Part shown: in pieces, positions 46,827-50,968 of the stretch
Position numbering within the stretch: position 1 is the stretch's first letter
Layout: every line of letters starts with the position of its first letter
Assembly: GCA_900474095.1 (NCBI GenBank)
Contig: UCOA01000136.1
Location: 1-50,968, forward strand
DNA: 50,968 nt
Source: Hyphomicrobiales bacterium
Lineage (GTDB): Bacteria; Pseudomonadota; Alphaproteobacteria; Rhizobiales; Rhizobiaceae
Reading direction: 5' to 3'
The notes under the pieces: model-generated
What the model was told of the DNA's origin: nothing
What the model saw: the letters and a program-made list of their open reading frames with translations, nothing else
The model's database searches: none
Made by a program: the position numbers and the translations under genes

Positions 46827-48080
46827 CTATTCCACTATCCCGGCCGTCTCGACCACCGCATGGAACAGAACGTCGCAGCCGGCCGACGCCCATTCCTTTG
46901 AAATGTCCTCCGCCTCGTTGTGGCTGAGGCCGCCGACGCAGGGGCACATGACCATGGTGGCGGGCGCCACCATGGAGGCCCAGCAGGCGTCGTGGCCGGC
47001 GCCGGAAATGAGGTTCATATGGCTGTAGCCGAGCTTTTCGGCGGCGGTGCGCACGGCTGTCACAAGCGTCGGGTCGAAGGTGACCGGCGCGAAATGGCCG
47101 ATCGCCTCGATGGAACAGCCAACACCAAGGGGTTCCGTGATCTTTGGCGCCTCGGCCTCGATCCTGGCGCGCATGCGGTCGAGCTTTGCCTTGTCCGGCG
47201 AGCGGATGTCGACGGTGAAGACGGCCTTGCCGGGCAGGACGTTGCGGGAGTTGGGTAAAAAGAACACCTGACCGACACCGCCGACGGCGCCCGGTTGGTT
47301 TTCCATCGCGACACCCTGAACCATTTCGATGATGCGGGCCATGGCGAGCCCGGCATTGACGCGCATGTTCATCGGTGTCGAGCCGGTGTGCGCTTCGCGG
47401 CCCGTGAGGGTGAATTCCAGCCACCACAGGCCCTGACAGTGGGTGACGACGCCGATGGTCTTTTCCTCCGCCTCGAGGATCGGACCCTGCTCGATATGAT
47501 ATTCAAAATAGGCATGCATCTTGCGCGCGCCGACCTCTTCATCACCGAGCCAGCCGATGCGCTTCAGCTCGTCGCCAAAGGTCTTGCCTTCCGGGTCTTT
47601 GCGGTCATAGGCATAGTCGAGCGTATGGACACCGGCGAAGACACCAGAGGCGAGCATGGCAGGCGCAAAGCGCGCGCCTTCCTCGTTGGTCCAGTTGGTG
47701 ACGACGATCGGGTGTCTGGTCTTGATGCCGAGGTCGTTCATGGTGCGCACGACTTCGAGCGCGCCAAGCACGCCAAGCACGCCGTCATACTTGCCGCCGG
47801 TCGGCTGCGTGTCGAGATGGGAGCCGACATAGACGGGCAGGGCGTCGGGATCGGTGCCGGGACGCGTGGCAAACATCGTGCCCATCTTGTCGACGCCCAG
47901 CGTCAGGCCGGCGTCTTCGCACCAGGTCCGAAATAGCTTGCGGCCTTCGCCGTCTTCGTCCGTCAGCGTCTGGCGGTTATTGCCGCCGGCAATACCGGGG
48001 CCGATTTTCGCCATGTCCATCAGCGTCGCCCAAAGACGGTCCGCATTGACGCGCATGTTCTCGCCCGGTGCTGCTACCAT
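46827..48080 (-). CDS. pydC: Zn-dependent N-carbamoyl hydrolase (beta-ureidopropionase type), PydC-like
   Basis: 417 residues, M20 family hydantoinase/carbamoylase branch. It cleaves N-carbamoyl-beta-alanine to beta-alanine, ammonium and CO2. Metal ligands: His88 (GSHLDTQ), Asp99 (GGKYDG), Glu133-Glu134 (NEEGARF), His195 (EYHIEQGP) and a C-terminal His in GGLSHNEAED. The dimer-domain motif GREAHTGSTPM is present. ATG 48080 has AGGAG seven bases before and is preferred over upstream in-frame codons at 48095 and 48155. First gene of the minus-strand pyd run; the promoter region faces the RutR-like gene. Allantoate amidohydrolase is a related alternative. Confidence 0.9.
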   Translation of the reverse strand: MVAAPGENMRVNADRLWATLMDMAKIGPGIAGGNNRQTLTDEDGEGRKLFRTWCEDAGLTLGVDKMGTMFATRPGTDPDALPVYVGSHLDTQPTGGKYDGVLGVLGALEVVRTMNDLGIKTRHPIVVTNWTNEEGARFAPAMLASGVFAGVHTLDYAYDRKDPEGKTFGDELKRIGWLGDEEVGARKMHAYFEYHIEQGPILEAEEKTIGVVTHCQGLWWLEFTLTGREAHTGSTPMNMRVNAGLAMARIIEMVQGVAMENQPGAVGGVGQVFFLPNSRNVLPGKAVFTVDIRSPDKAKLDRMRARIEAEAPKITEPLGVGCSIEAIGHFAPVTFDPTLVTAVRTAAEKLGYSHMNLISGAGHDACWASMVAPATMVMCPCVGGLSHNEAEDISKEWASAGCDVLFHAVVETAGIVE

Positions 48081-48215
48081 GGCGGCTCTCCTCATTTTTT
48101 GCGGGAGGCACGTTGTGTGCGCATCCCATGTTCCCGTCGGTCGAATCGGGGCCATCTGGTTTTTTCGATTGCCCTGCGATCAGCCGTTGCGTTTGACTTT
48201 GAACTGACTGATAAT

Positions 48216-48231
48216 TTGACCGGTTGGTAAA
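48216..48231. promoter_or_regulatory. RutR-like operator in the divergent pydC-regulator gap
   Basis: TTGACCGGTTGGTAAA matches the E. coli RutR box TTGACCA-N2-TGGTCAA at 12 of 14 fixed positions. It lies in the 287-base gap between the divergent pydC-like gene and the RutR-like gene, where autoregulation and pyd control would be exerted. The remainder of the gap holds no gene. Confidence 0.72.
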
Positions 48232-48367
48232 ACATTACAACTTCCGTTGCCGCACTCAAGACGAAAAACGGAAAAAACGGAATTGCCGTCCGAATTTTTC
48301 GATCAAGCGGTTTTTGGACGTTTTCAAGCCGCCGCAGGCGGCGATTGGTGAGAAGTCAGGGGGAAAC

Positions 48368-49018
48368 ATGGTACTTCCGAGGGCAGCCCGAACACAAAGG
48401 CGAACCCGCATCCAGGAGGAAAAGGAAGAACTGATTCTGGAGGCAGCGCTGGACGTGTTCGCCACCCACGGCTTTCGCGGCAGCACCATTGACCAGATCG
48501 CCGAGGTGGCGGGCATGTCGAAGCCGAACCTGCTCTATTATTTCCGCACCAAAGAAGCGATGCACAGGGCGCTGATCGACCGGGTGCTCGATAGCTGGCT
48601 CGATCCGCTGCGCGAGTTCGATGCCGAGGGTAATCCGGTTTCCGAAATCCGCAGCTATATCCGCCGCAAGCTGGAAATGGCCCGCGATTTTCCGCGCGAG
48701 AGCAGGTTGTTTGCCAACGAGATTCTGCAGGGCGCCCCCCATATCGAGGACGAGCTCAAGGGACCGCTGAAGACGCTGGTGGACGAGAAGGCGGAGGTCA
48801 TCCGGGTCTGGGCGAAGGCCGGAAAGATCGCCAAATGCGATCCCTACCATTTGATCTTCGCCATCTGGTCGACGACGCAGCATTATGCCGATTTCGATGT
48901 TCAGGTGCGTGGCGTGCTTGGCGAGGAGCGCTCAGGCGACGGACGATTTGAAGACGCCGCAAGGTTTCTCGAGCAGTTATTCGTGAGCGGCCTGGAAATC
49001 AAGGAGGAGAGCGCTTAG
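48368..49018 (+). CDS. RutR-like TetR-family pyrimidine regulator
   Basis: 216 residues. N-terminal TetR helix-turn-helix (FATHGFRGSTIDQIAEVAGM, then SKPNLLYYFRTKEAM). The C-terminal ligand domain closely follows E. coli RutR: SYIRRKLEMARDFPRESRLFANEILQGAP-type helices, DEKAEVIRVWAKAGKI, and HLIFAIWSTTQHYADF with the Trp that contacts uracil in RutR. ATG 48368 has AGGGGGA before it and gives RutR length; an open frame 48 codons longer is unlikely. It probably represses or activates the divergent pyd genes in response to uracil or thymine (inference). Confidence 0.9.
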   Translation: MVLPRAARTQRRTRIQEEKEELILEAALDVFATHGFRGSTIDQIAEVAGMSKPNLLYYFRTKEAMHRALIDRVLDSWLDPLREFDAEGNPVSEIRSYIRRKLEMARDFPRESRLFANEILQGAPHIEDELKGPLKTLVDEKAEVIRVWAKAGKIAKCDPYHLIFAIWSTTQHYADFDVQVRGVLGEERSGDGRFEDAARFLEQLFVSGLEIKEESA

Positions 49019-49032
49019 AGCCGCCAATCTCG

Positions 49033-50745
49033 TCAGGTCGGCGTTTCTTTCTGGCGCTTGCCGGCCTCCATCATGATCTCGATCTCCGCTGCATTCTGAA
49101 TGATGAGTGTTTCGAGCGTGCCCGTGCGGCCGCGAATGGAGATCTTGTAGCTTTCCCGGTCATCGACCGTCAGCCCGGCATAGCGCACGACGTCGGCGGA
49201 AACGGCCAGTTGCGCATCGTATTCCTTGGCAAACCCTTCCAGTCGGCTCGCGGCGTTGATCGTGTCGCCGACCGCAGTGAGCGATGAGGCCTTGCCGTAG
49301 CCGATCTGACCGATGATCGCGGGTCCGGCGTGCATGCCCATGGCGACGCGCAGCGGCTTATCGAGCTCGCTCATGAAATTGCGATTGAGCAGATCGACGC
49401 CCCGGGCGATGCGGACGGTTGCTGCCAGCGCCTGGGCGCATGCTTCCTCGATGTTGTGGCTCAGCCCGAAGATCGCCAGCGCGCCGTCACCAATGAACTT
49501 GTCGATCACGCCGCCGGAGCCTTCGACCGCCTCGCCGATGGTTTCGAAATACCGGTTGAGCAGGAAGACGGTATCGAACGGCAACTGTTTCTGGGCAAGC
49601 AGGGTGAAGTCGCGCAGGTCGCAGAACAGCACCGCAATGCGGCGCTCACGTCCGGCCGCCTCCTGCTCGCTCGGCTGCGCCTTGAGGCCGATATTATCGG
49701 CACCGAGAATGGGCGCGATCGACAGGTTGTGGTTCGGCCGCAGTTGGCAGGAGAGGCGGACATCGTCGGGCGCGCGGATACGCGCGAGCGTTGCCCGCTC
49801 GCCTTCGTTTGGCGGCGGCAGCCGATCCAGGCCCTCCGTCACCCGGACGCGACAGGTCGAGCAGCGGCCGCGGCCGCCGCAAATCGAGATATGCGGTATG
49901 CCCGCGGCACGGCTCGCCTCAAGGACGCTGAAGCCTCTTGCCACCGAGATCGCGCGATCAGGATAGGTGATCCTGATTTTTCCGCGGACAGGGATGGCCC
50001 GCAGGATCAAGGTTCCGCCAATCATCGCCAGCAGACCCGCGACGATGGCGAGCCGGATTTGCGCGAGGGTTTCGGGGCGGGCGTGGTTGACCATGAACCA
50101 CGCTTCGGACGGCATCCCTCCCTCCAGTGAGCGCGCGGCAACGGCGAACCCAAGCAGAGCGAGCAGCGGGACGAGCACGGCAAAAGAGTAGAAGAGCAGG
50201 AAGTAGCGCGGATACCAGCTACGTCCGCGCATCCAGAACCATGCGCCGAGACAGCCATGCGACCAGGCGAGAACGAGAGCCAGCGATTGCCGTAGCGCGG
50301 TGGAGGTGCTGGACCAAAGGATCGGCAGCACCTCGTAATAGCCGTCGCCTGAGCCCGTCAGCATCCATTCGACACGGGTGCTGACGACATGGCCGACGAT
50401 GAGAAAGGGAAAGGAAAGCCCGAAGACGATCTTCAGCGCTTCACGGACGGGCATGCGCAGCGTCTGCCGGCGGTACAGGCTTTCGAGTGCGAGCAGAAAA
50501 TGAACGAGCAGCGATCCGTAAAGCAGGATCGTGCCCGGCCAGCTTCGCCAGATGAGATTGAAGCCCCAGCGCATTTTTTCCATGGCCTCGACTGAAACGA
50601 GGCCGAGGGCGTGGTTGGAAAAATGGGTTAGCAGAAACAATCCCAGGCAAGCGCCTGTCAGCAAATGCAGCCTTTTGCGCGTTCTAGATGAGGCGACCTT
50701 CAAACAGACATCCGGAGTTGGCGGCGCAACGCCGCGTATCGTCAT
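49033..50745 (-). CDS. cyaC: Membrane adenylate cyclase with cytochrome-b-like anchor and 2Fe-2S domain (CyaC-like)
   Basis: 570 residues. Residues 25-250 hold six hydrophobic segments with His41, His45, His82, His119 and His163, resembling the haem-binding SdhC-type anchor of S. meliloti CyaC. Residues 258-345 are a plant-type ferredoxin domain with C289-x5-C295-x2-C298 and C333. Residues 368-545 are a class III cyclase: metal-binding Asp376 and Asp420 (FCDLRDF, KFIGDGALA), and ATP-type recognition in GKASSLTAVGDTINAASRLE. The protein converts ATP to cAMP, probably under redox or quinone control. It is convergent with the RutR-like gene, 14 bases away. Confidence 0.9.
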   Translation of the reverse strand: MTIRGVAPPTPDVCLKVASSRTRKRLHLLTGACLGLFLLTHFSNHALGLVSVEAMEKMRWGFNLIWRSWPGTILLYGSLLVHFLLALESLYRRQTLRMPVREALKIVFGLSFPFLIVGHVVSTRVEWMLTGSGDGYYEVLPILWSSTSTALRQSLALVLAWSHGCLGAWFWMRGRSWYPRYFLLFYSFAVLVPLLALLGFAVAARSLEGGMPSEAWFMVNHARPETLAQIRLAIVAGLLAMIGGTLILRAIPVRGKIRITYPDRAISVARGFSVLEASRAAGIPHISICGGRGRCSTCRVRVTEGLDRLPPPNEGERATLARIRAPDDVRLSCQLRPNHNLSIAPILGADNIGLKAQPSEQEAAGRERRIAVLFCDLRDFTLLAQKQLPFDTVFLLNRYFETIGEAVEGSGGVIDKFIGDGALAIFGLSHNIEEACAQALAATVRIARGVDLLNRNFMSELDKPLRVAMGMHAGPAIIGQIGYGKASSLTAVGDTINAASRLEGFAKEYDAQLAVSADVVRYAGLTVDDRESYKISIRGRTGTLETLIIQNAAEIEIMMEAGKRQKETPT

Positions 50746-50823
50746 GCGCTCTTATTGACGACTTCGCGCTGGGGGGCAACGCACATTTTGTGGACGCTTC
50801 GTCGCAATTTCGTGTCCAATCCG

Positions 50824-50968
50824 TTATCGCGGATGCTGCTTGTTGCGTTTCGCCGCGAGCCGTCGCTCTTCATTCAGCAGGCGCCGGAATATCAGCCCGA
50901 CGCGCCTGGGTAGGCGTTCAGCTTCGGGGGCGCTGCCTTTGAGCAGCGGCCGCCTCAATAGAAACGGC
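50824..50968 (-). CDS. C-terminal fragment of an unidentified gene at the right edge
   Basis: An open minus-strand frame enters from the right edge and stops at 50824-50826 (TAA). The 47 visible residues are basic and rich in Arg and Leu (for example RRVGLIFRRLLNEERRLAAK), as at the end of a protein. Codon choice is like that of the neighbours. Too short to identify; it could be chance. It would be 78 bases upstream of the cyclase gene and in the same direction. Confidence 0.4.
   Translation of the reverse strand, partial: PFLLRRPLLKGSAPEAERLPRRVGLIFRRLLNEERRLAAKRNKQHPR

Noticed and set aside
48224..48367. Upstream extension of the RutR-like gene by 48 codons
   Set aside because: It would start inside the RutR-like operator; RutR length and the ribosome site favour ATG 48368.

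Overview
The window looks like a chromosomal segment of a Rhizobiaceae-type alphaproteobacterium (Rhizobium, Agrobacterium or Sinorhizobium relatives). The reasons are high GC content, a bra/liv operon in the rhizobial order DEFG-x-C, a urease operon interrupted by the small genes usual in rhizobia, a reductive pyrimidine (pyd) cluster with a RutR-like regulator, a CyaC-type cyclase, and palindromic intergenic elements like those of rhizobia. I see no rRNA, tRNA, CRISPR, phage or intact insertion sequence.

Layout. 1-5.9 kb: the 3' part of a heterotetrameric sarcosine oxidase operon (soxA cut by the window edge, then soxG) and a dimethylglycine/sarcosine dehydrogenase-like flavoprotein. 6.1-11.8 kb: a branched-chain amino acid ABC importer (livH, livM, livG, livF, a small membrane protein, livJ) ending in a strong terminator. 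11.9-14.6 kb: a two-Cys OhrR repressor divergent from a Tat-exported alpha/beta hydrolase, with two perfect 13-bp palindromes between them, then a 2-hydroxyacid dehydrogenase. 14.9-15.3 kb: a small exported Cys-rich protein. 15.3-19.6 kb, minus strand: a LuxR-type response regulator translationally coupled to a 1129-residue protein that fuses an NCS1 (purine/cytosine-type) permease, a Cys cluster, a histidine kinase and a receiver. 19.9-25.9 kb: urtABCDE, the urea ABC importer, divergent from that sensor. 25.9-34.7 kb: the urease genes ureD-A-B-C and ureE-F-G, interspersed with DUF1272, an LprI-like protein, a glycosyltransferase-29-like protein, a DUF2459 protein, a peroxiredoxin and an ABM monooxygenase, with an 806-base gene-free stretch in the middle. 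34.8-39.3 kb, minus: an RND efflux pump and its adaptor. 39.7-49.0 kb: an NMT1-type ABC importer, a half-size DMT protein, a cupin, dihydropyrimidinase (pydB-like), a DUF559 ORF and beta-ureidopropionase-type hydrolase (pydC-like), with a divergent RutR-like regulator. 49.0-50.7 kb: a membrane adenylate cyclase with a cytochrome-b-like anchor and a 2Fe-2S domain. The C-terminus of one more minus-strand gene touches the right edge.

How it fits together. Much of the window scavenges nitrogen: methylated glycines, branched-chain amino acids, urea (uptake and hydrolysis in one run of genes) and pyrimidines, whose reductive breakdown releases ammonium and CO2. The most interesting unit is the permease-kinase fusion with its response regulator. 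It faces the urt-ure genes across an intergenic region carrying a perfect 16-bp palindrome. A second regulatory layer is suggested by a good sigma-54-type site between urtA and urtB. Regulatory links are inferred from gene order and DNA motifs only; no homology search was run.
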